Source of the DNA: DATHRK01 sp035465395
GTDB lineage: Bacteria > Gemmatimonadota > Gemmatimonadetes > Longimicrobiales > RSA9
DNA length: 35,214 nt
Assembly (NCBI GenBank): GCA_035465395.1
Contig: DATHRK010000076.1
Location: 1-35,214, forward strand
Direction of reading: 5' to 3'
Shown: in pieces, positions 22,395 through 30,898 of the stretch
Position numbering within the stretch: position 1 is the first letter of the stretch
How the letters are laid out: every line of letters begins with the position of its first letter
Notes under the pieces: model-generated
What the model was told of the DNA's origin: nothing
Databases searched by the model: none
Seen by the model: only the letters and a program-made list of their open reading frames with translations
Program-made: the position numbers and the translations under genes

Positions 22395-23333
22395 ATGACC
22401 AGAACCATCGCCGTCGTCGGGGCCACCGGAGCTCAGGGCGGAGGCCTCGCCCGCGCCATCCTGAACGACCCGCAGGAGCGATTCGCGCTCCGGGCGCTGA
22501 CCCGCCGTCCCGACTCGGACCCGGCCCGCGCGCTGGCGGCGCTCGGCGCCGACGTCGTGAGCGCGGACCTGGACCAGCCGGACACGCTGCGCGCGGCGTT
22601 CGACGGGGCGGACGGCGCCTTCTGCGTCACCAACTTCTGGGAGCACATGGACCCGGCGCGCGAGAAGGTCCAGGCGCGGAACCAGGCCGAGGCCGCCTCC
22701 GCCGCGGGGGTCGGCCACGTGATCTGGTCCACGCTGGAGGACACGCGCGAGCGCGTCCCGCTCTCCGACGACCGCATGCCCACGCTGATGGGGGAGTACA
22801 AGGTCCCGCACTTCGACGCCAAGGGCGAGAGCGACGCCGTCTTTCGCGAGCTCACCCCCGCCACGCTCGTGCGCGCTTCGTTCTACTGGGACAACCTGAT
22901 CCATTTCGGCATGGGGCCCCGCCGCGAAGGCGGCACCGCCTACTTCAGCCTGCCCATGGGGAACGCCCGCCTGCCAGGGATCGCCGCCGAGGACATCGGA
23001 CGCTGCGTATTCGGGATCTTCGTGGAGGGGGAGCCGCTGATCGGGGAGACGATCGGCCTGGCGGGCGGCCAGCCGACGGGTGACCAGATGGCAGCGGCGA
23101 TGAGCGACGCGCTCGGCGAGGAGGTGGTGTATCGCGCCGTGCCGTTCGACGTCTATCGCGGCCTGGGTTTCCCGGGTGCGGAGGACCTCGGAAACATGTT
23201 CCAGTACTATCACGACTTCGAGGAGGAGTTCTGCGCGGCGCGGCCGGTGGAGCGGTCCCGCGAGCTGAACCCTCGCCTGCAGTCGTTCCCCCGATGGCTG
23301 GAGGCGAACGCAGAGCGGATCGAGATCGGCTGA
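22395..23333 (+). CDS. NmrA/HSCARG-like NAD(P)-binding protein
   Basis: 312 aa from ATG 22395, with GGAGA upstream. The Rossmann motif is GATGAQGGGLARAIL, followed by the second-strand arginine segment ALTRRP, which suggests NADP binding. VIWSTLEDT and the GNARLPGIAAEDIGRCVFGIF block match NmrA/HSCARG-type redox sensors and atypical SDRs. The catalytic Tyr-x3-Lys of classical SDRs is absent, as expected. Full length. It is convergent with the methyltransferase gene, with six bases between the stops. It could act as a redox sensor or as an isoflavone-reductase-like enzyme; the sequence does not decide. Confidence 0.93.
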   Translation: MTRTIAVVGATGAQGGGLARAILNDPQERFALRALTRRPDSDPARALAALGADVVSADLDQPDTLRAAFDGADGAFCVTNFWEHMDPAREKVQARNQAEAASAAGVGHVIWSTLEDTRERVPLSDDRMPTLMGEYKVPHFDAKGESDAVFRELTPATLVRASFYWDNLIHFGMGPRREGGTAYFSLPMGNARLPGIAAEDIGRCVFGIFVEGEPLIGETIGLAGGQPTGDQMAAAMSDALGEEVVYRAVPFDVYRGLGFPGAEDLGNMFQYYHDFEEEFCAARPVERSRELNPRLQSFPRWLEANAERIEIG

Positions 23334-23339
23334 GCGGCG

Positions 23340-23984
23340 TCAGGGTCCCGCGTACACCTCGACCCGCCAGAACCACGTCACGACGTCGGACACGCGCCGG
23401 TACCCGCCGGCGTGCATCCGCCTCGCGATGCCCTTCTCCGGGTGGACGCGCGAGCGGAACGGGTCGCCGCGGACGCGGTTCGCGAGATCCTCCAGCCACA
23501 GCGCCGCGCGCACGTACCAACGCTCGCGCGGGTAGGACAGGAGCACCCACCGTGCCCCCGTCGCCGCCACGGTGTCCAGAAGCGCCTCGTAATCGGGATA
23601 GCAGCAGACCACGCGGTGCAGCGTGGCGAGGTCGGCCGGCCCGGCGTCCGCGGCGCACTCGACGAAGTCGCCCTGCACGAAGCGCCAGCGCGCGAGCGTC
23701 CCGTCCCGCTCGGCCTGGTCGCGCGCGACGGACAGGTAGGCGCTGGACTCCTCAACGATCGTCACGGCCGTCACCGGCCCGCGGAGCAGCTCGCGGCCCA
23801 GGACGCCGATCCCGCCTCCGACGTCGAGCAGGCGGACGCCGTCGATCGGCTGGGCCCGCAAGAGGGCCAAAGCGATCCGGGTCAGCGGGTCTGGCCCGCC
23901 GGAGCGGTAGTCCGCGAGCTGATCGCGCGCCTTCTGGTGCCCGAAATGGCGTTCGAGTGCACAATCTGCGTGGCAGTTGCTCAC
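23340..23984 (-). CDS. Class I SAM-dependent methyltransferase
   Basis: 214 aa from GTG 23984. Motif I is LLDVGGGIGVLGREL and motif II is VTIVEESSAYLSVA. WRFVQGDFVECA gives the acidic loop, and ADLATLHRVVCCYPDY is the motif IV/post-motif region. The HRVVCCYPDYEALL pattern resembles the group that includes Mg-protoporphyrin methyltransferase-like enzymes, although no pigment genes are nearby. The substrate is unknown. The N-terminus has two Cys in MSNCHADC followed by ERHFGHQKARDQLADYRSGG, typical of that group's cap region. It is divergent from the sigma factor gene (193 nt gap). Confidence 0.88.
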   Translation of the reverse strand: MSNCHADCALERHFGHQKARDQLADYRSGGPDPLTRIALALLRAQPIDGVRLLDVGGGIGVLGRELLRGPVTAVTIVEESSAYLSVARDQAERDGTLARWRFVQGDFVECAADAGPADLATLHRVVCCYPDYEALLDTVAATGARWVLLSYPRERWYVRAALWLEDLANRVRGDPFRSRVHPEKGIARRMHAGGYRRVSDVVTWFWRVEVYAGP

Positions 23985-24177
23985 GATCAGACGCTAGACT
24001 CCGAGGTGGGTCGAGGCAACGACGCCCCCGGGCCGTGTCGGTCCTGGCGGATCGCGAATCGCACACGCGGTGAGGAGCGGTGCCGGCATCCCGGAAGTTG
24101 CCGCTCGTCCCTGATCCGTCGAGGTTTGGGCGCGAGTCATCCTGCCTCGGGACTACGCCACCTACCGCGGGCTGCGA

Positions 24178-24741
24178 ATGCCGACCCCCGAAGACATCAC
24201 CGGACTGCTGAGAGCGCTGCGGAAGGGGGATTCCGGGGCGCTCGACCAGCTCCTGCCCCACGTCTACGACGAGCTCCACCGGATCGCGCATCGCGAGCTG
24301 TCTCGTCGCGGCGCCGGAGCGACGCTGCAGACGACGGGGTTGATCCACGAGGCATACGTAAAGCTGGCGGATCAGAGACGCGTCGACGTCGAGGATCGGG
24401 CGCACTTCCTCGCCCTCGCCGCGACGGCGATGAGGCATATCATGATAGACTACGCGCGCGCGCGCCGAACGAAGAAGCGGGGTAGCGCCTGGCGGCGGAT
24501 CTCGCTCGACGAGACCGTACCAGCCACGGAGGACCGACTCGACCAGGTGATCGAGTTGGACGAGGCCCTCGAGCGTCTGGCGCGGTTCGATCGACGTCTC
24601 TGCAAAGTGGTCGAGTGTCGTTTCTTCGGCGGGATGACGGTGCAGGAGACCGCCGCCGCGCTCGGCATCTCGCCCCGCACCGTCGATCGATCCTGGCAGA
24701 AGGCGAAAGCGTGGCTGTCGCGCGAGATGGGCGAAGGCTAG
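24178..24741 (+). CDS. ECF-type sigma factor (Ser/Thr-kinase-linked group)
   Basis: 187 aa from ATG 24178. The ribosome-binding site is poor, but the N-terminus DITGLLRALRKGDSGALDQLLPHVYDEL is the usual start for this group (PF07638). Region 2 spans about 22-100 (HFLALAATAMRHIMIDYARARRTKKR), and region 4 is FFGGMTVQETAAALGISPRTVDRSWQKAKAWL. In the place where most ECF factors carry an acidic, D/E-rich motif for core-polymerase binding, it reads LQTTGLIHEAY (T52, T53). That is the feature of ECF factors activated by threonine phosphorylation. No anti-sigma gene follows. The TonB-receptor gene starts 16 nt downstream, and a Ser/Thr kinase gene lies 3.5 kb away. Confidence 0.94.
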   Translation: MPTPEDITGLLRALRKGDSGALDQLLPHVYDELHRIAHRELSRRGAGATLQTTGLIHEAYVKLADQRRVDVEDRAHFLALAATAMRHIMIDYARARRTKKRGSAWRRISLDETVPATEDRLDQVIELDEALERLARFDRRLCKVVECRFFGGMTVQETAAALGISPRTVDRSWQKAKAWLSREMGEG

Positions 24742-24757
24742 GACTCGGGAGATCGAG

Positions 24758-27484
24758 ATGACCTCTGGGCGCTCGGCGGCCTTCGCGATGTGCGCCTTTG
24801 CCCTGACGATCGGGGCCCTCGCGGCGACTCCTCTGGGCGGCCAGACCGCGACAGCGGCCCTGACCGGCGCCGCGCGGGATGCCTCCTCCCGCCCCGTTCG
24901 GGATGCCGAAGTCCGAGCGAGGAGCCTCGAGTCGGGATTCGAGTACCAGGTGCTGAGCGATGCCGGGGGGCGGTACTGGCTGCGAGCCCTGCCCCCGGGA
25001 CGCTACGTGATAACGGCGATGGCGCCCGGACTGCGCACCGCCGCCGCGCGCGAGGTGATGCTCCCCGTGGGGGCCACGGTCCGCCTCGATCTCACCCTTC
25101 AGCCGTCCGTGATCGAGCTCGCTCCCCTGACGGTGCGGGTCGACCTCGAAGACGATGCCAGCCCGAAGATCTCCTACTTCCTCGACCGCCGGCAGATCGA
25201 ACGCCTCCCCGAGGAGTCCCGACGGTTCATCGAGCTGGCCCAACGCGTTCCGGGTGCGAGCGCGGGGACGGACGCGACTGGCGGACCCGCGCCGTTCGGG
25301 GGACAGGGCGCGACGGTCGGCGCGCTGAACCGGCAGTCGCTCGGCGTTCTGGTGGACGGCGGCGACTTCACGGAGGCCGTCCTGGGCGATCTGGGGGGCT
25401 CGTTACCCCTGCTTGCGATCCGCGAATTCGAGGTTGTCCAGGGCCAGTACGGACCCGAGCTGGGGCGGGCGGCCTCCGGGGTGGTGAACGTCGTCACGCG
25501 GCGCGGCTCGAACGACGTGCAAGCCGAGGGCTTCGGCCTGTACCGCCACCACACGCTCAACGCCCGGGGGGTGTTCGAAGCCTCGAAGCCGGATTTCAAC
25601 CGGACGCACTGGGGGCTCGCGATCGGAGGTCCCATCGCCCGCGACCGCACCCACTTCTTCGCCGCGATCGAGCGCCGCGTGGAGAACGAATTTTCGACGG
25701 TGAACACGGACGGCGCCTTCCCCGAGGTCGAGGGGACGTTCCGGACTCCGTTGATCGACAACCTGTTCTTCGCCCGCATCGACCACAGGGCGAGCGATGC
25801 GCACGAGCTCACCTTCCGATACGCCGGCGAGGCCGGCGAGCAGCTGATCGGGGTCGGCGGACGGCGGGCGTTGGACAACGGCCAGAACAACGCGCTCGGC
25901 ATGCACGGGGGGCTGCTCGCGCATCGCTGGAGTCTGCCGGGTGGCTGGCTGAACGAAGCCCGCCTGCACGTGATCGGCACCCGGCGGTCCGTGGAGCGGA
26001 ACGCGCCGCCCGGCCCGAACCTGGTCTATCCCAGCCTCGTGGCCGGGCCTCACGTCGAGCGCGCGCGGTTCGCCGGCCTGCGTGTCGAGCTGCTCAACGA
26101 CCTCTCGTGGACCGCCGCCGGTCGCTCGGGAGTGCATCGTCTGAAGGTGGGAGCCCACCTCGGCTGGCAACGGAACAAGGTGCGGTCCAACAACTTCGAG
26201 AACGGCAGGTTCGACTTCGCGACCGACACGTCCTCGCTGCCGTCCCGCGCTTTCGTGTCGTTCGAGGAGGCCGGCATCCGGCTCGACGCGCGCAACGTCC
26301 AGCTCGCGGTCTATGCTCGGGACGATTGGACCCCGACGCCGACCCTGACGCTGAGCCTCGGCTTTCGCTACGACATCGAGACCAACGGGAGCAACCAGGG
26401 GTTCGTCTCGCCCTTCGTCGGCGAGCTTCCGTTCATCCCCGCGACGCCCCGTCCCATCGACGCGAACAACCTCGCGCCGCGTCTCGGGCTCGCCTGGGAT
26501 CCGGGCGGCGACGGCGGGACCGTGGTACGGGGCGGATTCGGGGTCTTCTACGACGCGCTCGTGGCCGGACCTCTGCTCGCGTTCGAACGGAGTTCGGGCG
26601 TACGGGTGGCCAGTATACCGGACCCCGGCACCACCGACGTCGGAGAGCTTCTGGTCGATCCGGACACCCTGCCCGCGATGGTCTGGGCGGCTGGCGAGCG
26701 GATCGAGACGCCGATGACGCGACAGTTCTCCGTCGGGGTCCGGCACGCGCTGCCGGGCGGCTTCGTGGCCAGAGTCGACGGCCTGCTGGTGCAGGGACGA
26801 GACCTCCTCATCCAGCGAAATCTCAACCCGCTGGCGGACCCCGATGTGGTCTCCGAGCGGAGGTTCCCGGGTTTTGCCGATGTCCGTCAGATCCTCAGCG
26901 GCGGCAGCGCCGAGGCCAAGATGCTCCTCCTCCTGGTCAGCAAGAGATTCTCGAGGGGCCGGCTCGACGTCGGGTACACGCTCGCCGATCGGAAGAACAC
27001 CAACGACACGTGGAGCGGCCTGGTCCCACAGACCGATCTCGACGGGCCCGACCTGGACGCGGAGTGGGGCCCGGCCGCCTGGGACGAGCGCCATCGCGTG
27101 GTCGCTACCGGAGCGCTCGAATTGCCGCCGGGCTTGGGCCTGGTCGCCAGCGTGACCTACGCCTCGGCCCGGCCCTTCACCGCCGTCACGGGGAGGGACG
27201 ACAACGGCGACGGCGCCCGCTTCAACGACCGTCCGCCCGGTGAGGGTCGCAACGCACACCGGGGGCCGGACTTCTTCCGCGCGGACCTCGGGATCGCCGC
27301 CGGCCGGCTCCGTGTGGGCCCGGGGCGGATCGGGTTCGAACTCAACGTCTACAACCTGTTCAACACGACGAACGGCGACCCCGCCTCGGTGGGCAACATC
27401 GTCGGGTCGGCGCTGTTCGGCCGGCCGCGCGCCGCCTTCCCGAAGCGGCAGGTCGAGGTCGGCGTCCGGGTCTCGACCCGTTGA
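24758..27484 (+). CDS. TonB-dependent outer-membrane receptor with carboxypeptidase-regulatory-like N-domain
   Basis: 908 aa from ATG 24758. The signal peptide (1-30) ends before GGQTATAALTG. Residues 32-115 are a CarboxypepD_reg-like beta sandwich (ATAALTGAARDASSRPVRDAEV). The plug (about 135-255) has VLVDGGDFTEAVLG, IREFEVVQGQYGPELGRAASGVVNVVTRRGSN. The barrel covers the rest. It includes TPTLTLSLGFRYDIE, a calcium-like DDNGDGARF repeat near 823, and FELNVYNLFNTTNGDP near the end. The architecture is that of transporters for oligomers or peptides in Bacteroidota and Gemmatimonadota (the SusC-like or OAR group), not classical siderophore receptors. It follows the sigma gene after 16 nt and is presumably co-transcribed. 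No SusD-like partner is next to it. Confidence 0.94.
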   Translation: MTSGRSAAFAMCAFALTIGALAATPLGGQTATAALTGAARDASSRPVRDAEVRARSLESGFEYQVLSDAGGRYWLRALPPGRYVITAMAPGLRTAAAREVMLPVGATVRLDLTLQPSVIELAPLTVRVDLEDDASPKISYFLDRRQIERLPEESRRFIELAQRVPGASAGTDATGGPAPFGGQGATVGALNRQSLGVLVDGGDFTEAVLGDLGGSLPLLAIREFEVVQGQYGPELGRAASGVVNVVTRRGSNDVQAEGFGLYRHHTLNARGVFEASKPDFNRTHWGLAIGGPIARDRTHFFAAIERRVENEFSTVNTDGAFPEVEGTFRTPLIDNLFFARIDHRASDAHELTFRYAGEAGEQLIGVGGRRALDNGQNNALGMHGGLLAHRWSLPGGWLNEARLHVIGTRRSVERNAPPGPNLVYPSLVAGPHVERARFAGLRVELLNDLSWTAAGRSGVHRLKVGAHLGWQRNKVRSNNFENGRFDFATDTSSLPSRAFVSFEEAGIRLDARNVQLAVYARDDWTPTPTLTLSLGFRYDIETNGSNQGFVSPFVGELPFIPATPRPIDANNLAPRLGLAWDPGGDGGTVVRGGFGVFYDALVAGPLLAFERSSGVRVASIPDPGTTDVGELLVDPDTLPAMVWAAGERIETPMTRQFSVGVRHALPGGFVARVDGLLVQGRDLLIQRNLNPLADPDVVSERRFPGFADVRQILSGGSAEAKMLLLLVSKRFSRGRLDVGYTLADRKNTNDTWSGLVPQTDLDGPDLDAEWGPAAWDERHRVVATGALELPPGLGLVASVTYASARPFTAVTGRDDNGDGARFNDRPPGEGRNAHRGPDFFRADLGIAAGRLRVGPGRIGFELNVYNLFNTTNGDPASVGNIVGSALFGRPRAAFPKRQVEVGVRVSTR

Positions 27485-27487
27485 CCG

Positions 27488-28096
27488 TCAATCGGAGGCC
27501 GCGGAGGCAGCGTATGCGATGACGCCGTCGAGCGTGAAGGTGCAGAGGCCGGTGGCTCGATCGCAGTCGGGACGACCCGGGCCACCCCCGGAGGCTCCGG
27601 CGAACCGGCCCGTTCCGCCCACGAAAACGTGGTCCTCCGGGACCTCCTCGCCCAGGCCGAAGCGAACGTAGTTGGTCCACAGCTCATCGCCGTTGGCGGC
27701 TGTCAAGATCAGCTCGCCGTCGCTGATCACGCTGGTGTTGCCGGTGGCGAAGTCGATCTGCGAGCAGTGCTCCGCAACGCCCGCGAAGCGGCCGAGGTGC
27801 GTCGCCTGCCCTTCGAGGGCGAAGCTGACGACGAAATCCGACGGCATCGAGCAGCGCCCGCCGAAGTCGCTCTTGCCGAACAGCGGCGGTCCGAAGTCGG
27901 GAGCGAAGTCTACCGCGAGCAGCGCTGCATCCGCCCTCAGACGGAAGGGTCGTGCGACCTGCGCTTGGGCGGGTGCAAAGCGCCCCCGGTCCGTCGCGAG
28001 CGGTGCCGTGGGGTCGGGCGCGTCGCACGCGGTGGCCATCAGGGCGAGCAGCGTAGGCACCAAGAATCCGGGGTTCGCGCCAAGCGTCCTGGACAT
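27488..28096 (-). CDS. Exported lipoprotein, family unknown
   Basis: 202 aa from ATG 28096, which has an ideal GGAGGA site 6 nt upstream. The signal peptide (about 1-23) ends LALMATAC, a lipobox, followed by an acidic DAPDPTAPL spacer suited to outer-membrane retention. Four further Cys (GGRCSMP, AEHCSQI, RPDCDRATGLC) may form two disulfides. The segment EDHVFVGGTGRFAGASGGG resembles allene-oxide-cyclase/dirigent-type barrels (TGGTGRFAGARG), but this is a short match. It is convergent with the TonB receptor (stop codons 3 nt apart) and divergent from the kinase gene. It is a candidate surface partner or ligand-binding protein for the receptor. Confidence 0.75.
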   Translation of the reverse strand: MSRTLGANPGFLVPTLLALMATACDAPDPTAPLATDRGRFAPAQAQVARPFRLRADAALLAVDFAPDFGPPLFGKSDFGGRCSMPSDFVVSFALEGQATHLGRFAGVAEHCSQIDFATGNTSVISDGELILTAANGDELWTNYVRFGLGEEVPEDHVFVGGTGRFAGASGGGPGRPDCDRATGLCTFTLDGVIAYAASAASD

Positions 28097-28102
28097 TTCT
28101 AC

Positions 28103-28108
28103 TCCTCC
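28103..28108 (-). promoter_or_regulatory. Ribosome-binding site of the lipoprotein gene
   Basis: GGAGGA on the minus strand, 6 nt before ATG 28096, fixes the start and excludes the longer frame to 28150. Confidence 0.7.
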
Positions 28109-28125
28109 GTCGGCGGGCATTGGTG

Positions 28126-28200
28126 GGATGGCGTATTTTTGAGGCGGCATCGGGAGCCTCTGTCTTCTGATACGAGAACGGGTCGCGAATCACGCCATCC
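28126..28200. promoter_or_regulatory. Dyad in the divergent lipoprotein/kinase intergenic region
   Basis: GGATGGCGT (28126-28134) is matched in inverted orientation by 28192-28200, 57 nt away. Between them lies an A/T-rich stretch (GTATTTTTGA) that stands out in this GC-rich window. It could be a bidirectional promoter or operator region for the two flanking genes. It is too weak to name a factor. Confidence 0.3.
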
Positions 28201-28240
28201 ATCCCGAACGAAGAACGCGGCCGCGGCCCCACGGGGACGA

Positions 28241-30862
28241 ATGAAGCCCAGCGAGCTGGACCCGAAGCGCTGGCGACAGATCGATCGGCTGCTCGGCGCG
28301 GCGTTGGAGACCCCGACGGACGAGCGGGAAGCGTTTCTGGCCGAGGCCTGTGCCGCCGATGACCAGCTGCGGGGGGAGTTGGAGGCTCTGCTCGCGGCCC
28401 ACGGTCGGGCCGGCGGGCTGATGGAGCCGCCCCTGGACCTGCCAGCCGAGGCCCTGGCAGCCTATTCGGGGGCGGCGCCCTTCGGGCGTCGCGTCGGCCC
28501 GTTCCGGCTCGAACGCGAGTTGGGTCGCGGCGGCATGGGGGTGGTGTACCTAGCCGAAGACACGCGGCTCGGCCGCCTCGTCGCCCTCAAGGCGCTTCCC
28601 CCGTACCTCGGCACGCGCCCTGACGCGAAGGAGCGTTTCCGGGCCGAGGCCCGGGCCGTCTCGGTCCTCGACCATCCGAACATCGCGACCCTGTACGAGA
28701 CCGGCGAGACCGCCGAGGGCCAGCTCTACATGGCGTTCGCCTACTACCGTGGCGAGACGCTGGAGGCGCGCATCGCCCGCGGGCCGGTTTCGGTGGCGGA
28801 GGTGGTGGAGATCGCGGAGGGGGTCGCGGCGGGGCTGGCCGCGGCCCACGAGAGCGGGATCGTTCATCGCGACGTGAAGCCCTCGAACGTGCTGCTCGCC
28901 GAGAGCGGCGGCGTCAAACTGCTGGACTTCGGGGTGGCGAAGGTCGTCGGCGCGGACGTGACGCGTGAGGGCATCCGCCTGGGGACCGTCGCCTACATGA
29001 GCCCCGAGCAGGCCACGGGCGAGCCGGTGGATCATCGCACCGATTTCTGGTCGCTGGGCGTGGTGCTCTACGAGATGCTGACCGGCAACCGGCCGTTCAG
29101 GGCGGAGGATCCGCTGTCGCTCCGGGACGCGATCCTCCACGAGGAGCCGCAACCGCCCGCATCCCTGGGGGCCTCGGTGCCCGAGGCGCTCGAAGCGATC
29201 GTCGCGCGGCTGCTCGCGAAGGATCCGGGCGACCGGTATGCCGACGCGGGGGCACTGCTCGCCGCCCTCGGTGCGGTGCCGGCGGAAGACGCGCCCGCGT
29301 TGCCCGTGCGAGCGCCGGCGCGGACTCCGTCGCGCGGGCGCTCGCTCGGCCGGAGCCTGCGGGCGTCATACACTCGGCCCGCGACGCGACGCGCGGTCGC
29401 GGCGGGCCTCCTCGGGGTCGCCGTCGTGGCGGCCGGGATCGCCGGCGCCTTCTGGGTCGGTGGCAGGGCATCGGCAGCGGGCGGCAGTCTCGGCATCGAG
29501 CGCCTGGCGGTCCTGCCGCTCGAGAACCTGACCGGCGACCCGGAGCAGCAGTACTTCGTCGACGGCATCCACGACGCGCTGGTCGCCGAGCTCGGCAAGA
29601 TCGGAGCGTTCGGGGTGATCTCGCGCACCTCCGTGATGCGCTACCGGGATTCGGAGATGTCGGTTCCGGAGATCGCAGCCGAGCTGGGAGTGGACGCCGT
29701 CGTCGAGGGCTCGGTGTTCCGGCAGGGCGACAGCCTCGCGGTTACTGCCCAGCTGATCGCCGCATCACCGGAGCGCCACCTGTGGGCGGATCGCTACCGC
29801 CGAGGCGTGGCGGACGTGTTCGCCATCACCGGCGAAGTGGCGCGCTCCATCGCGGCGGAGATCGACATCGCGGGCCCCGGAATCGAGAGTCGACTGGGGG
29901 CCCCACGCAGCGTGGATCCGAGGGCCTACGACGCGTACGTGCGGGGATGGGTGCACTGGGAACGCCGGAATCGGGAGGGGTTCGAACTGGCCCGGAGCTA
30001 CTTCCGCCGGGCGATCGAGCTCGACTCGACGTTCGCGGCGGCCTACGCCGGCCTTGCGGAATCGTACAATGGGGCGGCGGACTGGCTGTTCGCGGAACCC
30101 GGCGAGAGCTACCGCAGGGCTACGGCCCTCCTGGAGACTGCCGCGCGCATGGACAGCACCCTCCCGGAGGTGTACACCGCCATGGCGGCGATCGAGAACC
30201 TCCATGATTGGGATTGGGACGAGGCCCTGGAGCTCTCCTCGCGCGCGGTCGAGGTCAACCCGAGCGACGTACACGCGCTTCGGGCGCTCGGAGCTGCCCT
30301 GAACAGGTTGGGCCGCGCTGAGGAGGCGCGAGCGCTCCTCGATCGAGCCAACGAGCTCGATACCTCGTCACCGGGGATCGGAACGGCCTTCGTAAGCTAT
30401 ACGAGGCGCGAGTTCGATCGGGCGCTCGAGCACGTCCGGATCGCGCAGCAATTCGACGACGGTTTGTGGCAGGCACCGTGGGTAGCGTGCCTGGCCCTGT
30501 CGGGAAAGGAAAACCACCGCCGGGCGATCGAGGAGTGCGAAAGCGCGGCCGCGCGCTTCGGACGCGACAACCCGCTGCTCCTGGCCTCCCTGGGGTATGC
30601 GTACGCGAGGGGCGGGCGGCGCGTCGAAGCGCAGCGAGTGGTGGAAGAGCTGGACGGGCTGGCCGGCGAGGTGTACGTCGCGCCGGGTCTCATCGCCATG
30701 ATCTACGGGGCGCTCGGCGAAAACGACCTCGCGTTCCAGTGGCTCGACCGCGCGTACGAGGGACGGGATACGTTCCTCACGAAGTTGCGCGCGCCGTTCT
30801 TCGACCAGCTGCGCGCCGATCCCAGGTTCGATGTTCTGTTGCGGAAGATCGGATTCGCCTAG
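28241..30862 (+). CDS. Transmembrane Ser/Thr protein kinase with TolB-like and TPR region
   Basis: 873 aa from ATG 28241. The upstream frame to 27629 is antisense to the lipoprotein gene and is excluded. An N-terminal helical segment (1-60) is typical of this kinase class. The kinase domain spans about 88-345: P-loop GRGGMGVVYLAED, K117 in VALKAL, H209-R-D211 with VKPSNV, D229-F-G, and AYMSPEQATGEPVDHRTDFWSLG. All catalytic residues are present. A transmembrane helix (about 385-407) leads to a TolB-like/FlgO-like domain (430-560, VLPLENLTGDPEQQYFVDGIHDAL). TPR-like repeats run from about 575 to 850. It could phosphorylate the ECF factor encoded nearby. Confidence 0.95.
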   Translation: MKPSELDPKRWRQIDRLLGAALETPTDEREAFLAEACAADDQLRGELEALLAAHGRAGGLMEPPLDLPAEALAAYSGAAPFGRRVGPFRLERELGRGGMGVVYLAEDTRLGRLVALKALPPYLGTRPDAKERFRAEARAVSVLDHPNIATLYETGETAEGQLYMAFAYYRGETLEARIARGPVSVAEVVEIAEGVAAGLAAAHESGIVHRDVKPSNVLLAESGGVKLLDFGVAKVVGADVTREGIRLGTVAYMSPEQATGEPVDHRTDFWSLGVVLYEMLTGNRPFRAEDPLSLRDAILHEEPQPPASLGASVPEALEAIVARLLAKDPGDRYADAGALLAALGAVPAEDAPALPVRAPARTPSRGRSLGRSLRASYTRPATRRAVAAGLLGVAVVAAGIAGAFWVGGRASAAGGSLGIERLAVLPLENLTGDPEQQYFVDGIHDALVAELGKIGAFGVISRTSVMRYRDSEMSVPEIAAELGVDAVVEGSVFRQGDSLAVTAQLIAASPERHLWADRYRRGVADVFAITGEVARSIAAEIDIAGPGIESRLGAPRSVDPRAYDAYVRGWVHWERRNREGFELARSYFRRAIELDSTFAAAYAGLAESYNGAADWLFAEPGESYRRATALLETAARMDSTLPEVYTAMAAIENLHDWDWDEALELSSRAVEVNPSDVHALRALGAALNRLGRAEEARALLDRANELDTSSPGIGTAFVSYTRREFDRALEHVRIAQQFDDGLWQAPWVACLALSGKENHRRAIEECESAAARFGRDNPLLLASLGYAYARGGRRVEAQRVVEELDGLAGEVYVAPGLIAMIYGALGENDLAFQWLDRAYEGRDTFLTKLRAPFFDQLRADPRFDVLLRKIGFA

Positions 30863-30898
30863 TTCGCAATCCCCTTCTTCGGCGACCTGCTGGCCAGC

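Noticed and set aside
27629..28240. A 204-codon N-terminal extension of the Ser/Thr kinase
   Set aside because: It lies antisense to the lipoprotein gene, which has a lipobox and ideal ribosome-binding site. The kinase N-terminal helix starts naturally at 28241.
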